A DNA stretch of 64,000 nucleotides from assembly GCA_028641055.1 (NCBI GenBank), contig CM054062.1, positions 15,371,639 through 15,435,638 on the forward strand, given 5' to 3'. The DNA comes from Alopecurus myosuroides. Its lineage: Eukaryota > Streptophyta > Magnoliopsida > Poales > Poaceae. Shown in pieces: positions 9,450-19,209 of the stretch (the stretch's first letter is position 1; every line of letters starts with the position of its first letter). Below the pieces are notes generated by a model. The model was given only the letters and a program-made list of their open reading frames with translations, searched no databases and was not told the DNA's origin. Position numbers and translations under genes: made by a program.

Positions 9450-12400
9450 TCAACCTTTCGTCACAATCTTACTCTTGCCTTTCTTGGTCGATGTTGAATA
9501 CGTGACCGCCATATTGTGACTTCTTCTTGTGAATGGAAGACCTGTCCTAGGTAGTGTGGTCCTGCTTCTTCTTGTGGTGTAAGGTACATCGTCTTCACCG
9601 GGTTCTTCCATCATCGGGTCTCCGACTAAGCCGTCGAAGTCCTTCTCATCGGCGACTCCATCCATTCCGATGAGGGCCCTTTTTCCTCTTCTTACGACAA
9701 CACGACTAGGCTTTGCCGGGTCGGTTATGAAGAAGCATTGCTCCACGTGCTTAGCCAATACCCAGGGCTCATTTTGTGCGGTGGGGTTCTTGGACTTGGG
9801 TTTGTTGGCTTCAGACATCGACATAGTGGTGAAATATTCGTCTTCTTTCGTGACGTTTGTAGCCCATCTGACATGGAACATCGGCAGCTTTACCCCAACG
9901 TAGTCAAGCTCCCAGATTTCCTCGATCTTTCCGTAGTATATTCTAATCTCTTCGCCCGTGTAAGATTCCATCGTTATAGACGAGTTTTGATAGTCGCTAC
10001 TTTTGTCTCTTTCCTCCGTGTAGAATGTGTACCCATTGATGTCGTATGCTTGATAAGTCATCAGATTGGGCGCGGGGCCATATGACAAGGCCAATACAAT
10101 TTTATCTTTCTGACATGTCATTGGCGGGGGATCGGCATCAATCTGCTTCTTGAACCATGTCGCGAAAGAGGAGTTGTGTGCTCTAAATATCTCATCTTCC
10201 GTCATCGGCCTGCGAGCACTGTTTTTTATCGCGGTTTTGTGCTCTTCTATCCAAGGGTCGACATCGTCGATGTGTTGTAACACTACTAGGTGGGCCCTTT
10301 CAAAGTCGGCTCTCCGACCACACGAGTCCACGTCCATTACCCTTTTGCCAGTGTTGTGGCCTACCCCCATGAACCTGTCAAGGTGCTTGTTTGCGGGCAA
10401 ACCAACAGCTGGCTTCTCATCGCCTAGAAAATTCTTGTAGAAAGAGATGCATTCTTCGGTGAGAAATCCCTGGACGATGCTTCCATCCGGGTGTGCCCTG
10501 TTACGAACGAAAGATTTGATGATCCCGTTCATTCTTTCTAACGCCATCATGTTGTGCAAGAATGCCGGCCCAAGATTGGTGATATCGTCCACGATATGGA
10601 CCAAGAGATGTACCATAATATCAAAGAAGGCAGGTGGGAAGTACATCTCAAGCTCGCATAGGATGGTGACGATCTCTTCCTGCAGCCTTCCGAGTTTCTT
10701 CCCGCTTATCGACTTCCGAGTGATGACATCAAAAAATTTACAGAGGCCAGTGAGCGTTTGACGGACGTGCGGTTCCATTATCCCTCTGATTGCAACCGGA
10801 AGTATTTGCGTCATCATCACGTGACAGTCATGAGACTTCATCCCGCTGAATATTTTTTTCTCCGCGTCTAGGTATCTGCTTATCAGCCCCGCGTAACCTA
10901 AGGGAAATTTCACTCCGAGGAGGCATGTGAATATTTGCGCGAGCTCGTCGGGGCTTAGAGTGAAGCAAGAGGGTTTCAGGCGGTGAGTTTGGTGTTTCTT
11001 AGCCCTTTTCCGCTTGCGGTCGTCCATCTCCTCCACCTCATCCTCGTCCTCCTCCGCCTGTTCACGCGTAGAAGGCGGTAAGTGAAGCTCGCTCCTGATA
11101 TTCAGGACCATCAGGTCGTATCTTGATTTTGGCCCGTCTTTGGTCCTATCTGGCATGTTGAACAGGGTGCCAAGCAAGCTCTCACACACATTCTTCGTGA
11201 TATGCATGACATCAAGGCAGTGAGGCACTCCGAGGATTGGCCAGTACCGCAAGTCCCAAAACACGGACCTCCTTTTCCATACCCCCAAGAGCGGTCCTTC
11301 TGGCGGAGGACACTTTTTCTCTCCTCGCTTCCGCTTTTGTACCTTTCCCGACGGAGGACACGTTTTCCAATTCTTCAGTAGAGTATCGATCTCTTCTCCT
11401 CTTCTCTTGCGTGGAGGTAGATCGAGCTCATCTTTACCGTTGAACAGGTCTCCGCGCTTTCTCCACGGGTCGTTCAGTGGTAGCCACATTCGATGCCTCA
11501 TGTATACGGTTTTAGAAGATCCGGGATCCTTGTGTAGCTGTAGAAACGGGGTAAATTCCATGCACCTGACACAAGCCTTGTGTCCATGGCACACCTGACA
11601 CGCAATATATCCGTATCCGAGATAGTCCTGCACCGTCGTGATCAGTGCGGCTCTCATACGAAAAGTTTCTTCTTTGAAGGCGTCCCATGTTTCCACCCCT
11701 TCCTCCCACAACGTGTCTAGCTCCTCCTTCAATAGCTCGAGATACAGGTTGATATCGCTCCCTGGCTGGGTCGGCCCTTGAATCAGCATACTCATGTGTA
11801 TGTACTTCCTCTTCAGACACAGCCACGGGGGGAGGTTGTACATCCATACAAACACGGGCCAGGTGCTATGTTTGCTGCTCTGATTGCCAAACGGATTGAG
11901 ACCGTCGGTGCTCGCACCAAGCCTGATGTTCCTTGGGTCGTTCCCAAATTCTTCATCGAATGCGTCTAATGCTTTCCACTGACGTGCATCCGAAGGGTGT
12001 GTTAGCACTGGTTTTTCAACACGTTCTGGATCGCTCAGCACCGCCTTCTTTCTGTCATCATGCCAGCGCATGAGCTTTGCTTCCTTGGGGTCCACGAAGT
12101 ACCGCTGCAGACGGGGAATGAGTGGAAAGTACCACACAACTTTCCTAGGAGCTTTCTTTGTCCCCCTCTTGTAACGATCAGCACCGCACACCGGACATTT
12201 TATCTGGTCCGCGTGGTCGTTACGGTAAATTATGCAGTCACGGACGCAAGCGTGGTATTTTGTGTGCGGTAAATCGAGGGGGCACACGATTTTCTTGGCC
12301 TCCTGTAGACTACTAGCACATGTGTTCCCTTCAGGTAAGTGCGTCTTCAGGTATCGCAGAAGATCGTCCATGCTTGTGTTGGTCCATCCGTGTTTTGCCT

Positions 12401-12974
12401 TCATCTCAAGAAGATCCAGAGCTACTCTCAAGCGTGACTCCTCCGTCCCGCGACTTGCGTCATATAACGGAGTTGCAGAGTCTATCTCTAGTTGCGTGAT
12501 CTTAGATTTACGTCTGGCGTCGGTCGACGTGTTAGTGAGAAAAAGATCTTGAACATGAGGGTCCCGCACGACTGAAGTTAGCGGAGTGTTCATGTCCTCG
12601 TCTTCATGTTGTTGATCACCATGACTACCTTCTTCTTCATTATAGTCGTCTCCGTCGACAGCCTCTTCGTCCTCTCCATTGCCATGTTCAGACTCCTCCT
12701 GATCATCTTCACATGTCGCCGCCCAATTGGTCTCGACGTGATCATCGTCTTCATCATCATCCATCCACTTAGTGTGGCCCTCCATGAAACTATACCTGAG
12801 CAGGTGCTTCTCCACATTACCAGAATCTGGTTTGAACAAAGACCCCAGCTTGCATTTCCGACACGGACACTCTATCTCGGTGCGGTTGTTTCGATGCATC
12901 TCGGCCGTCGCGCGTCGCACGTACCTATGCACCACGCTTGTCCTCATCGCAATGACCATTGCTACAAAATGCAA
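9450..12974 (-). CDS. CACTA transposase (tnp2 family), intact frame
   Basis: One uninterrupted frame of 1,174 codons. The N-terminal 70 residues carry the transposase-associated Cys/His pattern (CPCRKCK ... HLLRYSFMEGHTKW). An acidic linker follows (about 70-150). The tnp2 transposase core runs from about residue 235 (YHACVRDCIIYRND, CPVCGADRYKR) through FVWMYNLPPWL and PILGVPHCLDVMHITKNV (about 585). A DUF4218-type segment lies at about 740-860 (GLCKFFDVITRKSISGKKL), and a DUF4216-like segment near 1040 (GVKLPMFHVRW). The translation start may be the later ATG of MVIAMRTSVV, which follows an acceptor-like TTTTGTAG, so a short upstream exon is likely. Transposases of this group bind the tips and subterminal repeats and cut the DNA. 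Expression should start at the right-hand repeat block. Confidence 0.95.
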   Translation of the reverse strand: MHFVAMVIAMRTSVVHRYVRRATAEMHRNNRTEIECPCRKCKLGSLFKPDSGNVEKHLLRYSFMEGHTKWMDDDEDDDHVETNWAATCEDDQEESEHGNGEDEEAVDGDDYNEEEGSHGDQQHEDEDMNTPLTSVVRDPHVQDLFLTNTSTDARRKSKITQLEIDSATPLYDASRGTEESRLRVALDLLEMKAKHGWTNTSMDDLLRYLKTHLPEGNTCASSLQEAKKIVCPLDLPHTKYHACVRDCIIYRNDHADQIKCPVCGADRYKRGTKKAPRKVVWYFPLIPRLQRYFVDPKEAKLMRWHDDRKKAVLSDPERVEKPVLTHPSDARQWKALDAFDEEFGNDPRNIRLGASTDGLNPFGNQSSKHSTWPVFVWMYNLPPWLCLKRKYIHMSMLIQGPTQPGSDINLYLELLKEELDTLWEEGVETWDAFKEETFRMRAALITTVQDYLGYGYIACQVCHGHKACVRCMEFTPFLQLHKDPGSSKTVYMRHRMWLPLNDPWRKRGDLFNGKDELDLPPRKRRGEEIDTLLKNWKTCPPSGKVQKRKRGEKKCPPPEGPLLGVWKRRSVFWDLRYWPILGVPHCLDVMHITKNVCESLLGTLFNMPDRTKDGPKSRYDLMVLNIRSELHLPPSTREQAEEDEDEVEEMDDRKRKRAKKHQTHRLKPSCFTLSPDELAQIFTCLLGVKFPLGYAGLISRYLDAEKKIFSGMKSHDCHVMMTQILPVAIRGIMEPHVRQTLTGLCKFFDVITRKSISGKKLGRLQEEIVTILCELEMYFPPAFFDIMVHLLVHIVDDITNLGPAFLHNMMALERMNGIIKSFVRNRAHPDGSIVQGFLTEECISFYKNFLGDEKPAVGLPANKHLDRFMGVGHNTGKRVMDVDSCGRRADFERAHLVVLQHIDDVDPWIEEHKTAIKNSARRPMTEDEIFRAHNSSFATWFKKQIDADPPPMTCQKDKIVLALSYGPAPNLMTYQAYDINGYTFYTEERDKSSDYQNSSITMESYTGEEIRIYYGKIEEIWELDYVGVKLPMFHVRWATNVTKEDEYFTTMSMSEANKPKSKNPTAQNEPWVLAKHVEQCFFITDPAKPSRVVVRRGKRALIGMDGVADEKDFDGLVGDPMMEEPGEDDVPYTTRRSRTTLPRTGLPFTRRSHNMAVTYSTSTKKGKSKIVTKG

Positions 12975-13004
12975 GAGAGAGAGGTTTCATTAACTAGATC
13001 CGGT

Positions 13005-13105
13005 TTTCACGGAAAATTTCGGCATGACCTTCCTACAAAAGGTGTAATGCGGAGCGCCAGAAATTTGCCGAAAAGGAAATGAATCAACATTTCGGCAAAA
13101 CATTG
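13005..13105 (-). repeat. Transposase leader/intron segment, duplicated at 7905-7995
   Basis: Located directly upstream of the transposase frame, it is the partner of the homologous segment upstream of the second gene. Both copies have the same orientation relative to the gene that follows. Confidence 0.8.
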
Positions 13106-13513
13106 GCAACTCATCCTCATGGCAACACAATAAAATGAAAAAGAGAACGAATTCTCATCCACCGACCAATCCCACGCACCTATTAAGATGACACACAATG
13201 CAAAATATATAGACGCGATGACGACGTCGAAGATCACCGGAGAGACGACCGATAAGAGAGTGATAGATCTAGAAGTAGCTAGTGGTGCATTTGTGGTGAG
13301 ATCTAGTGTCCGGTTAGTAGATCTAGTGGAGAGATTTTGAAGAGGGAAAGTGGGGTAGCATACTAGCTAAAATATAACAAACATGATTGGTTAAATTAGC
13401 TAAAAATGGTGGAGGGGTGTGGGAGATTGAGCTAGGAGCACTAATGGCTCGAGTTTGGACTAGTGAGTGAGTGAGTGGGGTGGATAGGGGTGGTGGTGGG
13501 TGGCTGGCCGCAC

Positions 13514-13520
13514 TTATATT
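13514..13520 (-). promoter_or_regulatory. Possible TATA box of the transposase gene
   Basis: The minus strand reads CAATATAAGTG, placed between the right subterminal block and the transposase leader, about 540 bp from the frame start. Confidence 0.4.
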
Positions 13521-13531
13521 GAGGACAAATA

Positions 13532-13907
13532 TTACCCCAGGCGAATATGGCATGGGATGCGCCTGCGCTAAGGGGTGCTACCCCAGGCGTTTCCTTATCC
13601 CAGGCGAACAGGGACGTCGTACGCCTGCGCTAACGGGAGCTACCCCAGTCCACTTTTTACCCTAGGCGCTTCTTCCCGGATTCGCCTGGGGTATTTGTTA
13701 TACCGCAGGCGAACCGGTATTCTATTCGCCTGGGGTAAAGGAAGAGTGCCCGGGGGTCTGCGGTGGTGGCCCTGCCACACTTTACCCCAGGCGCGGCTGA
13801 GTTTTGTTCGCCTGGGGTAACAGGCTTACCCCAGGCGTACCGTTTACCTGTTCGCCTGCGCTAATTAGCCCAGGCGCATGGTTTTTCTTGTTCGCCTGTG
13901 GTAGGAT
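13532..13907. repeat. Right subterminal repeat block of CACTA-1
   Basis: Many copies of ACCCCAGGCGAA, TTCGCCTGGGGTA and GCGCCTGCGCTAA in both orientations, of the same family as the left block. This is the expected upstream region of the transposase gene. Confidence 0.85.
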
Positions 13908-14025
13908 ATGCTGCTATAAGCAAATCTCTAGTAGTGAAGGCAAGGTGTCTTTTCTCTCTTAAGGGGCTTTCTGCTTCAGTCCCACCTCAGCCCGAGCTTC
14001 TCGAGACGAGTCTTGCCGGCCTTTT

Positions 14026-14319
14026 CCTTCAGGAGGAGCTCCACTCCGCCATCCCATTCCTCCTGATGGAGCCCCCTGCTCTGCTTGGGACAAGGCATGT
14101 GCCGCGGACGACTGCTCCTCCGTGCGGTGACGAAGGCTACACCGGGGCACATGCCTGCGTTGGCCACAGTTGCCTTCAGGAGGAGCTCCACTCCGCCATC
14201 CCATTCCTCCTGATGGAGCCCCCTGCTCTGCTTGGGACAAGGCATGTGCCGCGGACGACTGCTCCTCTGTGCGGTGACGAAGGCTACACCGGGGCACATG
14301 CCTGCGTTGGCCACAGTTG
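14026..14319. repeat. 147-bp tandem duplication inside LTR C
   Basis: The unit 14026-14172 is repeated at 14173-14319 with one difference noticed (CTCCGTGCGG against CTCTGTGCGG). Such near-identity points to a recent event compared with the decayed state of the element. Confidence 0.9.
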
Positions 14320-14693
14320 CCATTCTGGTGTATAAAGCCCGGGGGACAACTGCCCGGGCCAAAACGTTTTCCCAAGATTGCCTCTTTGGTGCAAGAAGAC
14401 CAAGACCACGCTACAACACGGAGGCAACATCATCGGGCGCCCCCATTGTGCCGTCATGGACGGTGGAGCTGTCCTCGACGACCAAGACCGCGCAGGCGGT
14501 GCAGAGTACGGGACGCTCCTCCCTTTGGTTTCTTGTGGGAACCCTTTCCCGTCGAATGAGCGGGAAAGAGGCCCAAATGCCAGTATAAGAAGGGCCTCCC
14601 AAGTAGTCTGACCCGAGCACAACCTCACATTTGTACTATAGTCACCGCAGTGCAATCCATCACACAAGAAGGAGTAGGGTTTTACACCACACT

Positions 14694-14842
14694 TAGGGGT
14701 GTAAGTGGGCAAACCCATTTAGCCCACTTATGTCCACTTAAATATATGTAGTTTATTTTGGATGAATTGATGTCAAAAATTGAACTACCTATACTTAAGT
14801 GGACATAAGTGGGTTAAATGGGTTTGCCCACTTATAGACCTA
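14694..14842. mobile_element. 149-bp hAT-type MITE
   Basis: The ends TAGGGGTGTAAGTGGGC and, inverted, TAGGTCTATAAGTGGGC lead into long inverted arms that meet at an AT-rich centre, so the whole element folds back. An exact 8-bp target site duplication ACCACACT (14686-14693 and 14843-14850) identifies hAT-type transposition. Confidence 0.92.
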
Positions 14843-14992
14843 ACCACACTAGTGGCCTCCTCGAGAGGTGAAGGAAGTGTGTTTAGCCCCCAGTGTTCGA
14901 ACCCCTTGAGAGATTCTATCGTAGACAGACCGCTCTCCGACATTTGGCACGCTGGGTAGGGGGCTAAGGCACTCCTCCACTTCCTCGTCGCC

Positions 14993-15875
14993 ATGGCACC
15001 TGCCGCCCGGACCAGCCCTCGCCTCACCGCTCCGAGCGCGCTCTCCACCGGGGGCAGGTCGAGCCGGCCGGCAACGACAACGACGCAGCGTGACACAACA
15101 CCACTGGCGTGGAGGGCGAAGACGACGCTGAGAAAGAAGCTTCCTCCCACACGCCGCAGCAAGACGCGCCTGCGTCTCAGCATACGCCTCCACCGCCGTC
15201 AGGAACACATGGACGCATGGAGCAACCTGCTCCCGCAGCTGCTCTACTGCTGCTGCGGGAGCTGCTTACGCGCCCGCCCGCACCGGAAGGACATGCCGTA
15301 TGACTCGCCCGAAGCTCGCCACCGCTGCAAATGTCCCCCCGCTAGAGCCGCGGGGAGGCGGTGCTGACCAGCGTAGGAGTGCGGCAGCTCATGACGCGCC
15401 GCCCCCTTCTCACGGTGTAACTTCGCCGGTGCAAGGTGATCCCCGCATCAGGTTCCATGACAAGGCACCTACCACAAGGTGCCTGAGAAGAGCAGCAACA
15501 GCTGCCAGATCTTGTGCACCCCAGCATATGCGCGCGTACAGACCGAACGCTTCGATGAGCGCGAGCGGTGCACCATCTACGACCTTGCCAAGGCCGACCG
15601 CGCCAACCGCCAGTGGACCTCAACACTCGTGCCACGGTCTACATCGGGGACGCCCTCGCGTTCACCAAGCAACTTCGCACGGTCTCCTGGCCACCGAAGT
15701 TCAACCCAACACTGCCATCTCGCTACGATGGCACTATTCCTCCCCTCGAATTCCTGCAACTCTACTGCCTCAATGTAGGAGATGCAAAGGGGGACAATAA
15801 ATGCATGGCGAATTGACTGCCCATGGCCCTCAAGGGTCCTGCCCTCATCTGGCTCATGAATCTTTCGAAGAGCTC
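14993..15875 (+). pseudogene. Broken gag of Gypsy element C
   Basis: Gag starts at ATG 14993 (MAPAARTSP) after the PBS. The conserved gag core appears at 15683-15870: SWPPKFNPTLPSRYDGT followed by EFLQLYCLN, an in-frame stop at about 15815, and LPMALKGPALIWLMNL. Frameshifts lie between. The gene is cut at 15875/15876 by the start of an Athila LTR and its continuation is not found in the window. Confidence 0.75.
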
Positions 15876-16181
15876 TGATACGTCATAAACGTATCCTTAA
15901 TTTCTGATGTTCCATGTTGTTTTTTTTATTATTTCCCACATGTTTGTTATACACTTTATGTCATTTTTATCGATTTTCCGGACTAAGCTATTGACAAGAT
16001 GTCACAGAGCCAGTTCCCTGTTATCTGCTGTTTTTAGTTTCAAAAAAGTTATTGTGGAAATATTCTCGGAATTGGTAAATTCAAAGCCCAGAAGTCTTAG
16101 AATTCCTGAAGGTTCCACGGAGTCCCGAAGAGACCCGGAGGGGGGCCTCAGGGGGCCCACGCCATAGGATGGCGCGCCCCC
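15876..16181 (+). mobile_element. 5' part of a Sabrina-like Athila LTR
   Basis: It starts TGATACGTCATAAACGTATC and matches the first 300 bases of the LTRs at 54471 and 59527 (GATGTTCCATGTTG, AACAAGATG, AATATTCTCGGAATTGG). A second, different Athila LTR begins inside it at 16182, and the rest of this LTR is not seen again. Confidence 0.75.
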
Positions 16182-17533
16182 TGATACATCCATTTTGCAT
16201 CACCGTTTTATATTGTTATTTTCTGTTATTCATCGATATATTTCATGTTATGATGCATCCCTTATGTTATTTTATCTTATTTTGCATGTTTCATAATTTC
16301 TTGAGAATAAACACTGAGACCAGAAATCTGATGGAAAAAGCACCGTCGAGATACCCTATTTCAGAAGATCAGAAAAAGAGGGGGGGCACCATAGGTATCT
16401 TAGAAGTCCAGAAGAGGGAGCCAGCCACGAGGAGAGCCGGAGGGGGGCCACCAGGGGCCCACACCATGGGGTGGCGCCCCCTTGGACGCGCCGCTACATG
16501 GTGTGGCCACCCTGGCCCACCTCTGGTGGATATCTTTCGTGTACTTGACCCCCAGGGAACCCTAAGTGCCATACCATCATCGAAGAATTATTCCTTCGCC
16601 GCCTCGGGGCGGAAAACACCAGAGAGAAAAATGATCTCTGGCAGGGAGAAATCTGCCAGGGGAATTCCTCTCCGGACAGGGGAAATCACCCCCATCGTCA
16701 CCGTCATCACACCGGGCATCATGAAGATCGTCATCGTCATCATCATCACCACCAGCACCATCACCCTCATCATCCACCGTCAGCCCGTTGTAACAATTAG
16801 GGGCCTCTATCGTTGTTTTACATTAGATATCTCTACCGGTGTGGATTACTTGTTAGTAGTTGATGCTTGTGAGATTTATCAGTGTTATCACTTTGTGACT
16901 ATATTGTTATCATCCATTATATCACCTCTTATTATGATCCATATGATGTTTTGTGAGTAGTTAGTTTAGTTCTTGAGGATGGGAGAAGTCATGATGTTAG
17001 TAGCAAAGTTATGTTGAAGTAATATCTCGTGGTTCGGTATTGAAGTTGTGGTGCTATTCTTCTATTGGTGTCATGTGAACATTGAATACATGATACTTCA
17101 CCTTTATGGGCCTAGGAGGATTTATTGTGTATTTGGCTACTAATTGCGGGGTTGCCGGAGTGATAGAAACCTAAACCCCCCGTGTTAGGAAACCAATGCA
17201 CGAGGGAGCGTAGAATCCCGGAGTTTAAGGCTATGTTTAGTTTTATCTTACTCTATATGTAAACCCTAAATGTATCCTACTCTGGAGCTCTCCCCGGCAC
17301 TCTGGCAGGAGGGGAATTCATCACCGGAGGGGTCTACACCACCATGCCCTCCTCCGAAGTGATGCGTGAGTAGTTCATCCCTGGACTACGGGTCCATAGC
17401 AGTAGCTAGATGGTTGTTCTCTCCAGTTTATACCTCATCTTTAGATCTTGTGGGCTGCCTAACATGATCAAGATCATCTTTTTGTAAAGCTACATGTTGT
17501 GTTTGCTGGGATCTAATGAATGTTGAATGCTAT
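16182..17533 (+). mobile_element. Athila-lineage element A: left part of 5' LTR
   Basis: It starts TGATACATCCATTTTGCATC, a typical Triticeae Athila LTR start (WHAM-like by memory). The LTR is split at GCTAT by Gypsy-B and continues at 27569. No 3' LTR partner is present, so no TSD can be given. Confidence 0.75.
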
Positions 17534-18008
17534 TGTCGTGGGATAATCACGGCAGACGTTACCGGGGGTAACTGATCTTGGGGCAAGACGACACAGGCGT
17601 TTGGGAGAGGGTTTAGCTCAGAGGAAAACATGATGATACTCGATCTGGTAGCCGGCAATCAAGTCGCCGAGTCTCCGATCTCGATATATTAACTCAACTC
17701 TCGTGTTACACTGGATGTTTGATATCAGGCGATATTGCTAGAACTCTTGGATCCCCCTCAACTAGTCCTAGGGGCCGGTTTATAAAGCACCCGGACCCCC
17801 TGGTTTGCCCTCCAAGGCGCACCTTGAATCCTACCCGGACACTGCATACAAACCCTAGCTTTCCTTATCGTAACCCACAATCCGGGTTACCAGGCCTATG
17901 AACTTGGGCCTTCTAGAAGTTCTCTTATCCTTAGCCGGATCCTGCGCAGCGTCCTTTGGGCCGGGTTGCACCTTGGCGTTGGCCTACCGGGTTATCATCT
18001 CTCCATCA
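17534..18008 (-). repeat. Gypsy-B 3' LTR
   Basis: On the minus strand it reads TGATGGAGAG to CCACGACA. On the plus strand it runs TGTCGTGGGA to CTCCATCA. The polypurine tract lies at 18009-18020. Confidence 0.95.
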
Positions 18009-18400
18009 GTAGTCCCCAGAATAGCTTGGGCTTCACGAGATTCTCTTTGAAGCGCACGCTATTCCCTGCGAAATTATCAAACTTATAACTTCAATGGAGG
18101 CCGGGTTAAATTGCTTTAATAAATAGCTAGGCCTAACTCCAAGGTGGCCATACAATAACCCGGCTTTCTCCAAGTCCTTTGCTCAGCTTTTCCGGATCAA
18201 CACCCTGATAAGAATGCTTAAAGATCTGATTTACTTTACTCGATAATTGATCCTGATGTTGCGGAGGAGATCTCTTTCTTATGTCTATCCGGATATCTCG
18301 TCCAGCACTTAAGGCATATCTAACGAAATTCAGGCAGATAGCCGTTACTCCGAAATTTCCGGCTCCCGCTTGTTGAGCTAGGTTTGCCCACCCGTACCCT

Positions 18401-18408
18401 TATAAATA
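18401..18408 (+). promoter_or_regulatory. TATA box of the antisense gene in Gypsy-B
   Basis: CCTTATAAATAGGTAC stands about 390 bp inside the left LTR, on the strand opposite to gag. A GC-rich leader follows (about 18430-18675), then a likely leader intron ending near TTTGCAAG (19201) just before the first ATG. Confidence 0.65.
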
Positions 18409-19209
18409 GGTACTTAGGGGTGAACCTAACCCCAACAGCTCATTTCCCCCTTCTCCTCTTTCTTTTCGCTTCTGCATCTCTTGCGCTCGCACAACACCAT
18501 TACGTAAACCTCGCGCACATCGCCGGAACCCATCTGCCGCCGGCTGCGCTTCGCCACGGTGCGCCCCGCGCCGCCGCCGAGATCCGCCGCCGCGCCCCCG
18601 ACTTGCCCGCCGGGAGTCACAAAGGGGCACCAAGACTGCGCGATTTGCCTCCGCCGGGCTTTACTCCAATCTCCTCCAGTAAGCTTCCCGTATCCATTAA
18701 CTTGACCTCGCAATTTCTAGATTTATTTCAGATTGGATCTAAGTCAACCCGCCGGTCATTTTTCTCGCCACGCCGAATTAAGTCGCTCAAATTCCTTTTA
18801 GCTCATCCAATGGATTGAATATAGATTCCATTTCATTCCCCTACTGCCTATAGTCATTAATTTCACCATGAATCTGGAAATGAAATCTCCAATCTAGGCT
18901 CGGGCCGCCCAAAATTTCCGCGCTCGCCGTTGACACCCGGAAAATTCTCTTCTTCCGGCTCTTTTGTTTGCAGTAGATACATGGGTAACCATCCATCTTC
19001 CCCAAACACCTTTCAACACGTAAGCCCTTCATAGTTTTTGTAACGATGTTTGATACCCGGATAGCTTGTAACCTTGCTCCACAGAATGATACTCAGATAA
19101 TTCTTTGCTTCCATGTTTTCTCGATATCACTCGCAAATATTTGGACGACTCATGGTTTCCGAGTCTTATTTCTTGTACCCTTCTATCTTGTGCTTTGCAA
19201 GTTAATCCC

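Larger units (their letters stand above)
3258..13936. mobile_element. CACTA-1, complete CACTA (En/Spm) DNA transposon
   Basis: The left tip reads CACTACTAGGGAAAAG (3258 onward) and the right tip ends CTCTAGTAGTG (13926-13936), giving terminal inverted repeats beginning CACTA. The 3-bp target site duplication AAG lies at 3255-3257 and 13937-13939. Subterminal repeats built on CAGGCGAA, GCGCCTG and CCTGGGGTA fill both ends. All three genes lie on the minus strand: transposase first (9450-12974), then a second gene (4147-7870), then a small RNase H N-domain gene (3730-3990). At about 10.7 kb with an uninterrupted transposase frame it could be an autonomous element, although the second gene has lesions. 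Confidence 0.93.
13940..14942 (+). mobile_element. LTR of Gypsy element C (left limit not fixed)
   Basis: The segment ends in CCGACA and is followed by a PBS-like TTTGGCACGCTGGGTAGG (14943-14960) and a gag start, which makes it the right part of a 5' LTR. A TATA-like GTATAAGAAG lies at 14583-14592. It contains a 147-bp tandem duplication and is interrupted by a hAT MITE. The left limit is hidden at the CACTA-1 insertion. Confidence 0.65.

Noticed and set aside
16577..16777. Asp-rich minus-strand frame in the Athila LTR
   Set aside because: It is a CATCAT microsatellite-like stretch within an LTR.
17719..17901. 60-codon frame present in both Gypsy-B LTRs
   Set aside because: It is identical in both copies because the LTRs are nearly identical; no sign of coding.
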